From Bradyrhizobium xenonodulans (GTDB lineage Bacteria > Pseudomonadota > Alphaproteobacteria > Rhizobiales > Xanthobacteraceae): a DNA stretch of 64,000 nt. Below are positions 37,157 to 45,813 of this stretch, in pieces. How positions within the stretch are numbered: the first letter of the stretch is position 1; each line of letters begins with the position of its first letter. The notes under the pieces were generated by a model. The model ran no database searches. It saw nothing but the letters and a program-made list of their open reading frames with translations, and was not told the DNA's origin. Location: contig NZ_CP089391.1 in assembly GCF_027594865.1 (NCBI RefSeq), positions 5,796,501-5,860,500 on the forward strand, read 5' to 3'. Both the position numbers and the translations under genes were made by a program.

Positions 37157-40100
37157 TCATGGTCCCGCAATATCGGGGCCGGCGTCCCGGCCGGCGTCGA
37201 AAAAGGATGCCGACCGCAGCGGATCGCCGGGATCGAGCGTCTCGGCCAGCGACGCAATCACCTGGCGGGAGCGGTCCCGCCACTTCGCGGCCCTTTGCGC
37301 ATGTCCGAGGCTCCCATAGAGCACCGCGACCGTGCGATAGACCTGCCAGGCGGCATGCGGCAGCCTGGCGCGGCGGACGATCGAAATTGCCGTCGCCAAA
37401 TGTTCGCCGGCGAGTTGCGCATCCTGCTTCAGGATCGCCATTCTTGCCATGACCTCGTGGCACAGCGCGAGAAACGGGCGGTCGGGTGCCGCGCTCGTCA
37501 CCTCGTGAAACTGGCCGGCCGAACTGCGGGCGCGATCCAGATCGCCGGTCGCGATCCAATAGTCGCAGCAAGTCAGCAGATAGTGGGGAATGACCAGCGA
37601 CTCCATCGGCACGCGGTCGATCTCCATTCGCCGCTCCATCGCATCGAGATGCTGCCGTGCCCGCGCCAGGTCGCCCATCCTGACATAAGCTCGCGCCAGC
37701 AAATTCCTGCCAACGAAGAAGGTGAACGGATTGGCCTCGATCATCCCACCGAGCGCATCCTCCGCACGCCGCGCCGCGCTCCCGTATTCCCCGGCCTCGG
37801 AGTACAGCCATCCGATGGTGAGGTGACACAGCGCGATGGCCTGCGGATTTGCATTCCGCTCCGAGATGGCCAACGCGGAGGCGACGTTTCTCTGCGCCCG
37901 CCCCCATTCGCCGAGATAGATCTGCGCAAAGGCCTCGACGGCTTCATAGAGCACGAACAGATAGACGTCACCGACCACGCGGGCGAGCTCCTTGCCCCTG
38001 GTCGTCGCGTCGCAGCAGGCCGGATAATTCGCGCGCAGGAACTCCAGCACCATCTCCATCGAGCAGCGTCGCAGCCGCATGCTCAGGTCCTGCTCTCCCG
38101 TGATCAGTGCCGAGGCCTGCTCGGCAAGGGAGGCGTTCTCGCGGTCCCAGCCGCAGAGCATCAGCTTCAAATTGGCAACGTTCCCCTGGACCAGCGCGCT
38201 GAACGCGGCGTCATCGATCGCACGGCTCTTCACGAGGGCCTGTTCGGCGACGGGCAGGCTCTGGCGCCGGTCGACGTAAAGACAAAACCGGCTGAGGTCG
38301 ACCAGTGCGTTCACCTCTTCGCGCACGTGCCCATTCTCCGCCGCATGCGCGACGACTGCGCTGAGATCCTGCAGGGAATTCAGGAAATCTCCGCTGGCCC
38401 GCCAGGCCCAGGCGCGCTGAAGCAGCAACTTCAGACGTGTTGCCACCCGAAACTCCGGCGGCAAATGCGGCACCAGATCCAAGGCCCGGGAGAGATAGCT
38501 CGCCGCCTCGCGCGTGCTGAATCGCCGCGCCGAGCCCTCGGCGGCAGCGCCCAGATAGTGCATCGCCTTCAGAAAATCGCGGCCCAGTTCGAAATGGCGG
38601 GCGAGCACGGCGGCGATCTCCGGAGCCTGCAGCCCATATCCCTGCTCGAGCCCCGCCCCGAGCAGTGCATGGGTTTTCGCACGGCGCGCGGGCGCGAGCC
38701 GCTGGTACAGGATCTCCTGGTAGAGCGCGTGCTGGAACGCGTAACGCCCGGAGACGTCTCCGCTCGGCCACTCCGTCATGCCGTCGACGAGGAGGATGCG
38801 ATCGGTCCGCGCCAGGTCCTCGCACATCTGCTCGACGTCCAGCACGGAACGGTCGAGGGCGCCTGCGATATGGAGCGCGGAAAACTCCGCACCCGCCGCA
38901 CTTCCGACTTCGAGCAGGCAGCGCTCGTCCGCAGTGAGATGATCGATCTGCTGCTTGATCATTCCTTCCAGATCGCGCGGCATGCTGTCCTGCGAGGCTG
39001 CGTCTTCGCGGACCAGCCGCCAGCCTGCGTCGCTCTCGACGAGCGCGCCCTGCGCCACGAGATGATCGATGAGTGAGGTCACGAACAACGGCTGCCCGCC
39101 GGTTCGCGCGAAGATGCGCTGGACCAGCTCCTTGGCGAAATCGGCGGAGTTGAAGCGCAGGGAAAGATAGCGTTCGACGTCGATGTCGGTCAGTCGGTCG
39201 AGCGCGAGCTCGGTGGCGTATCCGTGAATCCGCAGGTCCTGGTGAACCGCGCGGACGGGATGTCCGCCCACGGCGACTTCCATCGGCCGATAGGTGGCCA
39301 ACACGAGGATGGCCGCCTTCCCATCCCGGCGCGCAAGGCGCGAGAGCACATCCACGGTGGCAAAGTCGCTCCAATGCAGGTCTTCCAGCACGATCACCCA
39401 TGGTCGCCGGGCGGCGAGATGTTCCATGAGATCGGCAAATTCACGCAGCATGCGCTCGCGGGTTGCGCCAAAGACCTCGTGCTGGAATGCGGCCCGGTCT
39501 GCTTCGCCGAGGAAGCCGGGCATTTGCGCGAGCCAGGTCGGCGCGTGCTCGCGTATGGAAGCCAGCAGCGATGCTCCATCGGTTCGACGGCAACACTCGT
39601 TCAGCGCTCCGATCAGTGGAAGAAAGGCCTCATGGGTGCCGAACAATTCGTTGCAGCCACAGTGCAGCACGCCCAGTCCCTGCCGGTTCATCCTGTCGAG
39701 CGTCATTTGCAAGAGGGTGGTCTTGCCGATCCCCGCCTCGCCGGTGATGAAGACGATCTGGCGCTGTCCGGTACGCGCGAGTTGCAGCGCCTTGTCCAGC
39801 ATCTCGAGGGCCCCGGAGCGCCCGACCCGCCATTGCCGGCGTCGATCGATCGCCTGCTCCGCGGCGGAAGCCCCCTCCACGTCAGCCGCCCGCTCGATCG
39901 CACGCAATTCGGCGGTCGCGACCGCCGCAATGAAGCGATAGCCGCGCCGCGGGACCGTCTCGATATAGTTGGGGGACTGCCTGTCGTCGCCGAGTGCCGC
40001 GCGGAGCGCGTTGACGGCGACGGCAAGGCTGGACTCGCTGACGTGGAGATCGGACCAGACCGCGTCGAGCAACTCTTCCTTGGTGACGAGCTCACCGGGA

Positions 40101-40228
40101 CGATCGGCCAGACAGCACAGGACCTCGAACGGCTTCGGCGGCAGCGCGACCCGCTCCGCTCCTCGCCACAATAGCGCGTTGGCCCGATCGAGCCGGAATT
40201 CACCAAAGGTAAGCGCGTCTCTACGCAC
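37157..40228 (-). CDS. Winged-helix, AAA ATPase and TPR transcriptional regulator
   Basis: A 1023-residue regulator. Residues 8-100 form an OmpR/CadC-type winged helix (LTFGEFRLDRANALLWRG, then ESSLAVAVNALRAALGD and VPRRGYRF). An AAA_16 ATPase follows with P-loop GEAGIGKTTLL at about 163 and a Walker B-like VIVLEDLHW. The C-terminal half is helical and TPR-like (repeated A-rich helices such as AEDALGGMIEANP and ARQHLDAMERR). This is a signal-integrating activator of the STAND/LAL type, in which nucleotide and ligand binding should switch oligomerisation. GTG 40228 is preferred, with GGAGG eight bases upstream; the longer frame starts at a TTG inside the operator. Phased repeats in front of both neighbouring units, and of its own gene, are its likely sites. 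Confidence 0.85.
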   Translation of the reverse strand: MRRDALTFGEFRLDRANALLWRGAERVALPPKPFEVLCCLADRPGELVTKEELLDAVWSDLHVSESSLAVAVNALRAALGDDRQSPNYIETVPRRGYRFIAAVATAELRAIERAADVEGASAAEQAIDRRRQWRVGRSGALEMLDKALQLARTGQRQIVFITGEAGIGKTTLLQMTLDRMNRQGLGVLHCGCNELFGTHEAFLPLIGALNECCRRTDGASLLASIREHAPTWLAQMPGFLGEADRAAFQHEVFGATRERMLREFADLMEHLAARRPWVIVLEDLHWSDFATVDVLSRLARRDGKAAILVLATYRPMEVAVGGHPVRAVHQDLRIHGYATELALDRLTDIDVERYLSLRFNSADFAKELVQRIFARTGGQPLFVTSLIDHLVAQGALVESDAGWRLVREDAASQDSMPRDLEGMIKQQIDHLTADERCLLEVGSAAGAEFSALHIAGALDRSVLDVEQMCEDLARTDRILLVDGMTEWPSGDVSGRYAFQHALYQEILYQRLAPARRAKTHALLGAGLEQGYGLQAPEIAAVLARHFELGRDFLKAMHYLGAAAEGSARRFSTREAASYLSRALDLVPHLPPEFRVATRLKLLLQRAWAWRASGDFLNSLQDLSAVVAHAAENGHVREEVNALVDLSRFCLYVDRRQSLPVAEQALVKSRAIDDAAFSALVQGNVANLKLMLCGWDRENASLAEQASALITGEQDLSMRLRRCSMEMVLEFLRANYPACCDATTRGKELARVVGDVYLFVLYEAVEAFAQIYLGEWGRAQRNVASALAISERNANPQAIALCHLTIGWLYSEAGEYGSAARRAEDALGGMIEANPFTFFVGRNLLARAYVRMGDLARARQHLDAMERRMEIDRVPMESLVIPHYLLTCCDYWIATGDLDRARSSAGQFHEVTSAAPDRPFLALCHEVMARMAILKQDAQLAGEHLATAISIVRRARLPHAAWQVYRTVAVLYGSLGHAQRAAKWRDRSRQVIASLAETLDPGDPLRSASFFDAGRDAGPDIAGP

Positions 40229-40256
40229 GGCTTCCACCTCCGGATATTCCCCGATC

Positions 40257-40322
40257 TTAAGCGAAAGCTCAGCCAAATGTAAGGACGCGCTAAAGACCTG
40301 CGCCTTGCGCCGGCACTAGCAT
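40257..40322 (+). promoter_or_regulatory. Phased 11-bp repeats and -10 of the micro-membrane-protein operon
   Basis: TTAAGCGAAAG, CTCAGCCAAAT, GTAAGGACGCG, CTAAAGACCTG (40257-40300), a gap of 16 bp, then TAGCAT (40317-40322). Each unit aligns with the corresponding unit at 35822-35865, and the gap is identical. The repeats also lie 29 bp upstream of the regulator's GTG on the other strand, so they could serve autoregulation. Confidence 0.75.
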
Positions 40323-40430
40323 CGCCCTGTTCATGTCTGAGACGCCGGCAAGGTGCCGGACCGACTTTTCATCGTGACGTCATTTCAGTCGACGGGCAGT
40401 TGATGCCCGAATTTTGGCAAGGAGTTGGCC

Positions 40431-40610
40431 ATGAGCATTTTGAACCCCCAGGCAATCCCGCATCTCCCAATTGCCATACGCGGTTACGACCTCAGGGTCA
40501 TCTTGAGCGTCACCGTCCTCAGCCGCCTCTTCCTCGCTGCCATCTATTTTGCGTACGCCGGCCCGAGCCTGTCCGGGACCGACCTCATCAACGCCATCGC
40601 GCTGCCATGA
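40431..40610 (+). CDS. 59-residue single-span membrane protein
   Basis: No family recognised. ATG follows AAGGAG at six bases, a strong site. The sequence has a polar start, one hydrophobic helix at about 22-44 (LRVILSVTVLSRLFLAAIYFAYA), and a short tail. Its stop overlaps the next start as ATGA. It is the first gene under the phased-repeat promoter. The good ribosome site, overlap and promoter support a real gene despite the small size. Confidence 0.65.
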   Translation: MSILNPQAIPHLPIAIRGYDLRVILSVTVLSRLFLAAIYFAYAGPSLSGTDLINAIALP

Positions 40611-40810
40611 GCTCGGGACCGCTTGAATGGTGCATCGGGATCGCGATCATCGCCGCGATCTGCATCGGGATTTTCGCAGCCGCGCATGTCCACATCAGCG
40701 TGCCGGATCGGGACTCTCGCCGCGCGCCGCGCGACCGGGCCGCCTGCTTTCAGCGTTCCGCGAGCGGCGCAAACACCGGAGCGCTCTCGCACAGCCGGCA
40801 CCCCGCTTGA
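40607..40810 (+). CDS. 67-residue single-span membrane protein
   Basis: No family recognised. It begins MSSGPLEWCIGIAIIAAICIGIFAAAHVHIS, an N-terminal hydrophobic helix, followed by a basic, Ser/Arg-rich tail. It starts within the stop of the preceding gene (ATGA), so translation is coupled. Its TGA lies in the loop of the terminator hairpin that closes the operon. Function unknown; it could act on the envelope or on partner membrane proteins. Confidence 0.55.
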   Translation: MSSGPLEWCIGIAIIAAICIGIFAAAHVHISVPDRDSRRAPRDRAACFQRSASGANTGALSHSRHPA

Positions 40811-40820
40811 TCGGGGTGCC
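40797..40820. terminator. Hairpin between convergent genes
   Basis: GGCACCCCG-CTTGAT-CGGGGTGCC, a perfect 9-bp stem between the micro-protein operon and the Gly/Tyr-rich gene. No strong T-run follows. Confidence 0.6.
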
Positions 40821-40836
40821 CTGCCGGCGTGTGCGA

Positions 40837-41268
40837 TCACCAATATCCGCGATGATAGGCTCGATATGGCCGATAGTAGCCGTAGCGGGGGCCATAGTAC
40901 GGGCGGTAGGCCCTGTAGCCGTAATACCGAGGACGCGCGTAATACGGCCCGCCATATCCATAATAGGCCGGCGCGTAGCCGTAGCCGTAGCCCGGATAGC
41001 CATAGCCACCGTAGTATGGGCCGCCGCCATAATAGCCATAAGGTCCGCCGCTGGCGATGGCGCCGCCGATGATCGCGCCGGCCGCGAGGCCGCCGAGACC
41101 CCATCCCCAACCACCGCCGCGCCAATGCACCTGCGTCACATCATCGCCGGCCGCGGCTTTCATGGTCGCGACGTTCGTGGGCAGCGGGGCGGCCGCCGCC
41201 TGCTGAATTTCGCCGGCCGTGACCACGCCGGCCAGCGAACAGGCAATTGCTGTTTTCCAGATCCTCAT
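40837..41268 (-). CDS. Secreted Gly/Tyr-rich low-complexity protein
   Basis: A 143-residue protein. After a signal peptide (first about 27 residues) and a short spacer, it has a glycine-zipper-like hydrophobic stretch (GLGGLAAGAIIGGAIASGG). A long tail is then composed almost only of Gly, Tyr, Pro and Arg (repeated YGYYGG, GYGY, RPYYGP). Such proteins are common in rhizobia and presumed to sit at the cell envelope. ATG 41268 follows GGGAG. Function unknown. Confidence 0.75.
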   Translation of the reverse strand: MRIWKTAIACSLAGVVTAGEIQQAAAAPLPTNVATMKAAAGDDVTQVHWRGGGWGWGLGGLAAGAIIGGAIASGGPYGYYGGGPYYGGYGYPGYGYGYAPAYYGYGGPYYARPRYYGYRAYRPYYGPRYGYYRPYRAYHRGYW

Positions 41269-41608
41269 CGTCTTACTCCCTGTCTGACGTTTCGCTTGGA
41301 CATGGATCGCATCGCCATGATCGGGCATTATTGCGCGAAGTCAAAGCTTCGAATCCGGCCTCGAATTTGCGTGCACCGCACAAGACGCATGCCTCCGTTT
41401 TGTCCAACCGGTGCAGGACGGACGCTGCTGCGCCTTGTGACACCGGCACGACGGCGCCTGTGGCCCGATCACCCGGCAAAGCATTAAGCTTCCCGTGCAT
41501 TCGCAACCAACAACCACCTTCACGATTTACTATTCGTGCCATTACTATCGGTTCCAATGTGCGCGGCCGGGAGGCTTCTCGCGAGCGCCAGAGTTGTGGG
41601 AGGATGAC
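41269..41608. other. Divergent promoter region, no gene recognised
   Basis: 340 bp between the Gly/Tyr-rich gene and glgC. A minus-strand frame (41273-41557) has two CxxC pairs (CVLCG, CDPC) but no recognisable family and no good start, and is not called. The region must hold both divergent promoters; no operator was identified. Confidence 0.45.
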
Positions 41609-42871
41609 ATGAGTGCCGCGAGACCTGAGCCACTTGCCCGTCAGGCGCTGGCGTTCGTCCTAGCCGGCGGACGCGGCAGCCGGCTTCTGGAGCTGACCGA
41701 CCGGCGCGCCAAGCCCGCCGTCTATTTCGGCGGCAAGTCCCGGATCATCGATTTCGCGCTGTCGAACGCGGTGAATTCAGGCATCCGCCGCATCGCGGTC
41801 GCGACCCAGTACAAGGCGCACAGCCTGATCCGGCATCTGCAGATGGGCTGGAACTTCTTCCGCCCCGAGCGCAACGAGAGCTTCGACATCCTCCCCGCAA
41901 GTCAGCGCGTCTCGGAGAGCATGTGGTATGTCGGCACGGCGGATGCGGTCTACCAGAACATCGACATCATCGAATCCCATGCCTGCCGCTTCATCGTCGT
42001 GCTCGCGGGCGACCATATCTATAAAATGGACTACGAGGTGATGCTGCGCCAGCACGTCGAGAGCGGCGCCGACGTGACGGTCGGGTGCCTGGAGATGCCG
42101 CGCGCCGAATCCTCGGGTTTCGGCATCATGCATATCGACGAGAACGGCTGGATCAAGTCGTTCCTGGAGAAGCCGAAAGATCCGCCGCCGATGCCGGGCA
42201 AGCCCGACGTCTCGCTCGCCAGCATGGGCATCTACGTGTTCAACGCGAAGTTCCTGTTCGACGAGCTCAAGCGCGATGCCGAGGATCCCCACTCCAACCA
42301 CGATTTCGGCAAGGACATCATCCCCTACCTTGTCAAGAACGGCCGCGCCATCGCGCACCAGTACTCGACCTCCTGCGTCCGTTCCGGCAGTGACCCGCGC
42401 GCCTATTGGCGCGACGTCGGGACGGTCGATGCCTATTGGGCCGCCAACATCGATCTCACCGACGTGGTGCCGGAACTCGACCTGTTCGACAGCGCCTGGC
42501 CGATCTGGTCCTATGCCGAGATCACGCCGCCGGCCAAATTCGTCCACGACGAGGACAGCCGCCGCGGCCAGGCCGTGAGCTCGCTGGTCTCGGGCGGCTG
42601 CATCATCTCCGGCGCGGCGCTGCGCCGCTCGCTGCTGTTCACCGGCGTGCGCGTCAATTCCTACGCCAATGTCGAGAACGCCGTGATCATGCCTTACGTG
42701 AACGTCGGCCGCGGGGCGCGCTTGAAGAACGTCGTGATCGACCGAGGCGTCGAGATCCCGGAAGGGCTGGTCGTCGGCGAGGATCCCGAGTTCGACGCGA
42801 AGCGCTTCCGCACCACCGAGCAGGGCATTTCGCTCATCACCCAGACGATGCTGGACAGGCTCAATACATGA
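41609..42871 (+). CDS. glgC: Glucose-1-phosphate adenylyltransferase
   Basis: Makes ADP-glucose, the donor for glycogen. The 420 residues carry the N-terminal [26 protein letters not shown] motif region, [10 protein letters not shown], the glucose-1-phosphate site around FLEKPKDPP, and a C-terminal left-handed beta-helix ([17 protein letters not shown]). ATG 41609 follows GGGAGGATG. The stop overlaps the glgA start (ATGA). Confidence 0.95.
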   Translation: MSAARPEPLARQALAFVLAGGRGSRLLELTDRRAKPAVYFGGKSRIIDFALSNAVNSGIRRIAVATQYKAHSLIRHLQMGWNFFRPERNESFDILPASQRVSESMWYVGTADAVYQNIDIIESHACRFIVVLAGDHIYKMDYEVMLRQHVESGADVTVGCLEMPRAESSGFGIMHIDENGWIKSFLEKPKDPPPMPGKPDVSLASMGIYVFNAKFLFDELKRDAEDPHSNHDFGKDIIPYLVKNGRAIAHQYSTSCVRSGSDPRAYWRDVGTVDAYWAANIDLTDVVPELDLFDSAWPIWSYAEITPPAKFVHDEDSRRGQAVSSLVSGGCIISGAALRRSLLFTGVRVNSYANVENAVIMPYVNVGRGARLKNVVIDRGVEIPEGLVVGEDPEFDAKRFRTTEQGISLITQTMLDRLNT

Positions 42872-44328
42872 CGCCTGTTCGCGTCCTCGCGGTCGTCTCT
42901 GAAGTCTATCCCATCGTCAAGACCGGCGGCCTCGCGGATGTCGCCGGCGCGCTGCCGCTCGCGCTGAAGGGGCATGGCGTCGAGATGCGCACCTTGATGC
43001 CGGGCTATCCCGACGTGATGCGGTTGCTCTCCGGCGCCGACGAAATCCGGCGCTGGCCGGATTATTTCGGCGGCCCCGGACGCCTGCTCGCGGGCTCGCA
43101 TGACGGGCTCGATCTGTTCGTGCTCGACGTTCCGCATCTCTATGCACGGCCGGGCAACCCCTACGTCACCGCCGAGGGTGTCGACTGGCCGGACAACGGC
43201 ATCCGCTTTGCCGCGCTGTCGCGCATCGCCGCCGATATTGGCCACGGCCTCGTTCCGGCGTTCGTGCCCGATGTCGTGCACGCCCATGACTGGCAGGCGG
43301 GGCTCGCGCCGGCGTATCTGCACTATGATGGCCGGCCGCGGCCCGGCACCGTGATGACCATCCACAACATGGCCTATCAGGGCAAGTTCGCGTCCGAGCT
43401 GATCGGATCGATCGGCCTGCCCTGGTCTTCCTTCAGCGTCAACGAGATCGAATATTTCGGCGGCATCAGCTTTTTGAAGGCCGGCCTGCAATTCGCCGAC
43501 CGTATCACCACGGTGTCGCCGACCTATGCGCAGGAAATCCAGAGCGACGAAGGCGGCATGGGATTCGGTGGCTTGCTTCGTGCGCGTGCAAGCGTGCTGA
43601 GCGGCATCCTCAACGGCATCGATATCGAGGTGTGGAATCCGCAAACCGATCCGCACATCGCCTACCGCTTCGGCGCGGAGGACCTGACGTTCCGGGCTGC
43701 GAACAAGGCGGTGCTTCAGCAGCAGTTCAATCTCGATTCCTCGGACGAGGCGCCGCTGCTCGGCGTCATCAGCCGCCTGTCCTGGCAGAAGGGGCTCGAT
43801 CTCCTGCTCGAAGCCATTCCGACCATTTTGGGCGAAGGCATGCAGCTCGCGCTGCTCGGCAGCGGCGACCGCGATCTCCAGGATCGCTATCAGGCCGCCG
43901 CGCGCGCGAATCCCGGCCGCATCGGGGTCATGGTCGGCTATGACGAGGTGCTGGCCCATCTGGTCCAGGCCGGCTCGGACGCGCTGATCGTGCCGTCGCG
44001 CTTCGAGCCATGCGGGCTGACGCAGCTCTGCGCGCTGCGCTACGGCGCCGTCCCGATCGTCGCGCGCGTCGGCGGCCTCGAGGATACCATCGTCGATATC
44101 GGCGGGGCCGACACATCGCACCACGATGCCACCGGATTCAAGTTCGCCCCCGTCACGGCGGATGCCCTCGCCGGCACGCTGCGCAAGGCCAACACCGCCT
44201 TCCACGACAAGGTGACGTGGCGCCGGCTGCAAAGAAGCGGTCTTGCGACCGACGTCTCCTGGCGCAACCGCGCCGGCGACTATGCCGCGCTCTATCGCGA
44301 TCTCATGGCGGCGCGCCACCCGGCATGA
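42868..44328 (+). CDS. glgA: Glycogen synthase (ADP-glucose type)
   Basis: Transfers glucose from ADP-glucose to the growing alpha-1,4 chain. The 486-residue GT5 enzyme has the ADP-glucose motif K18-T-G-G21 near the N-terminus, the [14 protein letters not shown] segment, and the C-terminal [18 protein letters not shown] motif with the catalytic glutamate. It is translationally coupled to glgC by a four-base overlap. Confidence 0.96.
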   Translation: MTPVRVLAVVSEVYPIVKTGGLADVAGALPLALKGHGVEMRTLMPGYPDVMRLLSGADEIRRWPDYFGGPGRLLAGSHDGLDLFVLDVPHLYARPGNPYVTAEGVDWPDNGIRFAALSRIAADIGHGLVPAFVPDVVHAHDWQAGLAPAYLHYDGRPRPGTVMTIHNMAYQGKFASELIGSIGLPWSSFSVNEIEYFGGISFLKAGLQFADRITTVSPTYAQEIQSDEGGMGFGGLLRARASVLSGILNGIDIEVWNPQTDPHIAYRFGAEDLTFRAANKAVLQQQFNLDSSDEAPLLGVISRLSWQKGLDLLLEAIPTILGEGMQLALLGSGDRDLQDRYQAAARANPGRIGVMVGYDEVLAHLVQAGSDALIVPSRFEPCGLTQLCALRYGAVPIVARVGGLEDTIVDIGGADTSHHDATGFKFAPVTADALAGTLRKANTAFHDKVTWRRLQRSGLATDVSWRNRAGDYAALYRDLMAARHPA

Positions 44329-44358
44329 CCGACGTCGAATCCATGCTATAGAGCCGGC

Positions 44359-44619
44359 ATGGAACCCCTCGTCATCAAGCTGATCGGCTTTGCTGCCGCC
44401 ACCTGCACCACCGTGGCCTACGCGCCGCAAGTCATCAAGGTGTGGAAGACCCGTTCGGCGCGCGACATCTCGCTCGGCATGTTCCTGATCATGGTGCTGG
44501 GCCTGGCGCTCTGGCTGGTCTACGGCCTGCTCTCCGGCGACGCCCCGCTGGTCGCCGCCAACGCCGTCACCATGGTGCTCGCCGGCGGCATCCTGTTCAT
44601 GAAGCTGAAATACGGATGA
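44359..44619 (+). CDS. SemiSWEET sugar transporter
   Basis: An 86-residue protein with three hydrophobic helices and the PQ-loop motif P23-Q24 in the first (YAPQVIKVWKTRSARDISLG). SemiSWEETs work as dimers and let sugars such as sucrose or glucose cross the inner membrane down their gradient. The length and motifs match the structurally studied B. japonicum SemiSWEET type. It follows glgA by 30 bp on the same strand, so it may share the glycogen operon's transcript. The REP-like hairpin after it may end that transcript. Confidence 0.9.
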   Translation: MEPLVIKLIGFAAATCTTVAYAPQVIKVWKTRSARDISLGMFLIMVLGLALWLVYGLLSGDAPLVAANAVTMVLAGGILFMKLKYG

Positions 44620-44630
44620 GGCTTTCTTCG

Positions 44631-44652
44631 CCTCTCCCGCGTGCGGGAGAGG
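44631..44652. repeat. REP-like hairpin between convergent genes
   Basis: CCTCTCCCGC-GT-GCGGGAGAGG, same family as the copies at 22296 and 22399. It is placed 12 bp after the SemiSWEET stop and 13 bp after the dioxygenase stop. Confidence 0.7.
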
Positions 44653-44664
44653 GAGAAGAGATCA

Positions 44665-45459
44665 TCATCCAAACACATACGACGCCATCGCCACGTTGGC
44701 GACCTCGTCGACGAAGACGCGTTTGCCGACGTCGCTGCCGGCGGCACCGGCGGCCACCATCAGGGGCAGCAGATGGTCTTCACGGGGATGCGCCAGGCGC
44801 GCGCTCGGGGCGTTCTCCCAGTCGACCAGCATCGCGTTGCGGCGCGCCGCATCCGGATTGCCGATCGCCTCGTTCAGATAGGACTCGAAATCATACGACA
44901 CCGGCTTGGACTCGGGCCGATTGAAGCCGCGCATGTTGTGATAGGTGAGCCCGCTGCCGACGATCAGGATGCCCTCATCCCGGAGCGGCGCGATCGCCTG
45001 CCCGACCTTGATGTGCTCGGCCGCGTCGTAGCTCGACTTCAGCGACAGCAGCACGATCGGCATGTCGGCGTTCGGATACATCAGGCCGAGCGGCACGAAG
45101 GTGCCGTGATCGAAACCCTGATTGGCGTCCTCCCGGCAATCGAGGCCCGCGTGCTTGAGCAGCGCCTTCACCTCCATCGCGAGCTCGGGCTTGCCCGGCG
45201 CCGGATATTTGAGGTGGTAGGTATGCTCGGGGAAACCGTAATAGTCGTACACCATCGGCGGCTGCGCCGAGGTGGAGACGGTGAAAGCGTCGGCCTCCCA
45301 ATGACCTGAGATGACGAGCACGGCCTTCGGCCTCGCGGGGAGAAGCTGCGGCAGCCGACCAAACTCCTCGGCGGTCCTGGCATATTGCACCCGCCGGTCC
45401 TCCATGAACGGCCAGGGACCACCGCCATGCGACAGGAAGAGGGTCGGGAATCGCGTCAT
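44665..45459 (-). CDS. LigB/DODA-family extradiol dioxygenase-like protein
   Basis: A 264-residue protein of the class III extradiol dioxygenase superfamily (DODA/YgiD branch). Metal-site histidines are expected in LSHGGGP near residue 11, in ISGHWEAD near 53, and in GFDHGTFVPL near 118. Plant and bacterial members open catechol rings such as L-DOPA, while E. coli YgiD has uncertain substrates. It stands alone, convergent to the SemiSWEET gene. Confidence 0.87.
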   Translation of the reverse strand: MTRFPTLFLSHGGGPWPFMEDRRVQYARTAEEFGRLPQLLPARPKAVLVISGHWEADAFTVSTSAQPPMVYDYYGFPEHTYHLKYPAPGKPELAMEVKALLKHAGLDCREDANQGFDHGTFVPLGLMYPNADMPIVLLSLKSSYDAAEHIKVGQAIAPLRDEGILIVGSGLTYHNMRGFNRPESKPVSYDFESYLNEAIGNPDAARRNAMLVDWENAPSARLAHPREDHLLPLMVAAGAAGSDVGKRVFVDEVANVAMASYVFG

Positions 45460-45618
45460 GGATGCGAGCTCGGCTCAAAGACAACATGCGCGTGCGAACG
45501 GCCCGCGCCAACGGCCGCGAGCATAGGCAAACCGGCATGGTTAGCAAGTCGTTAACGATTTGCCGCCCAAAATCGCGGCGGGCCGAAGGAATCGGCCTGA
45601 AGACAAGTGAGACGTGAG

Positions 45619-45798
45619 ATGAAGAAGTTTGCGCTGGGGGATGTCGTCAACAGTGACAAGGGCCGCCGCGGCGTCGTTCGCGCCGCCTACAGGTCGAAGG
45701 ACGGCCAGCAGTTCTACGCCGTCGAGAAGGATGGCGCGATGGACTATCTCGAAGAAGACCGGCTGAGCCCGGCGCCCCGGGTCGAGCTCGCGGCCTAA
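45619..45798 (+). CDS. Small conserved-looking protein, function unknown
   Basis: A 59-residue protein starting MKKFALGDVVNSDKGRRGVVRAAYRSKDG. It has the look of a small SH3/KOW-like beta barrel and no membrane segment. ATG 45619 has GTGAG just upstream; GTG 45607 would add four residues. It converges with the carboxylesterase gene 15 bp away. Confidence 0.6.
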   Translation: MKKFALGDVVNSDKGRRGVVRAAYRSKDGQQFYAVEKDGAMDYLEEDRLSPAPRVELAA

Positions 45799-45813
45799 AT
45801 CCAACTCATTTTT

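Noticed and set aside
41273..41557. Minus-strand frame with two CxxC pairs upstream of the Gly/Tyr-rich gene
   Set aside because: No ribosome site or family; it fills the divergent promoter region of glgC. Two CxxC pairs in 94 residues can occur by chance.
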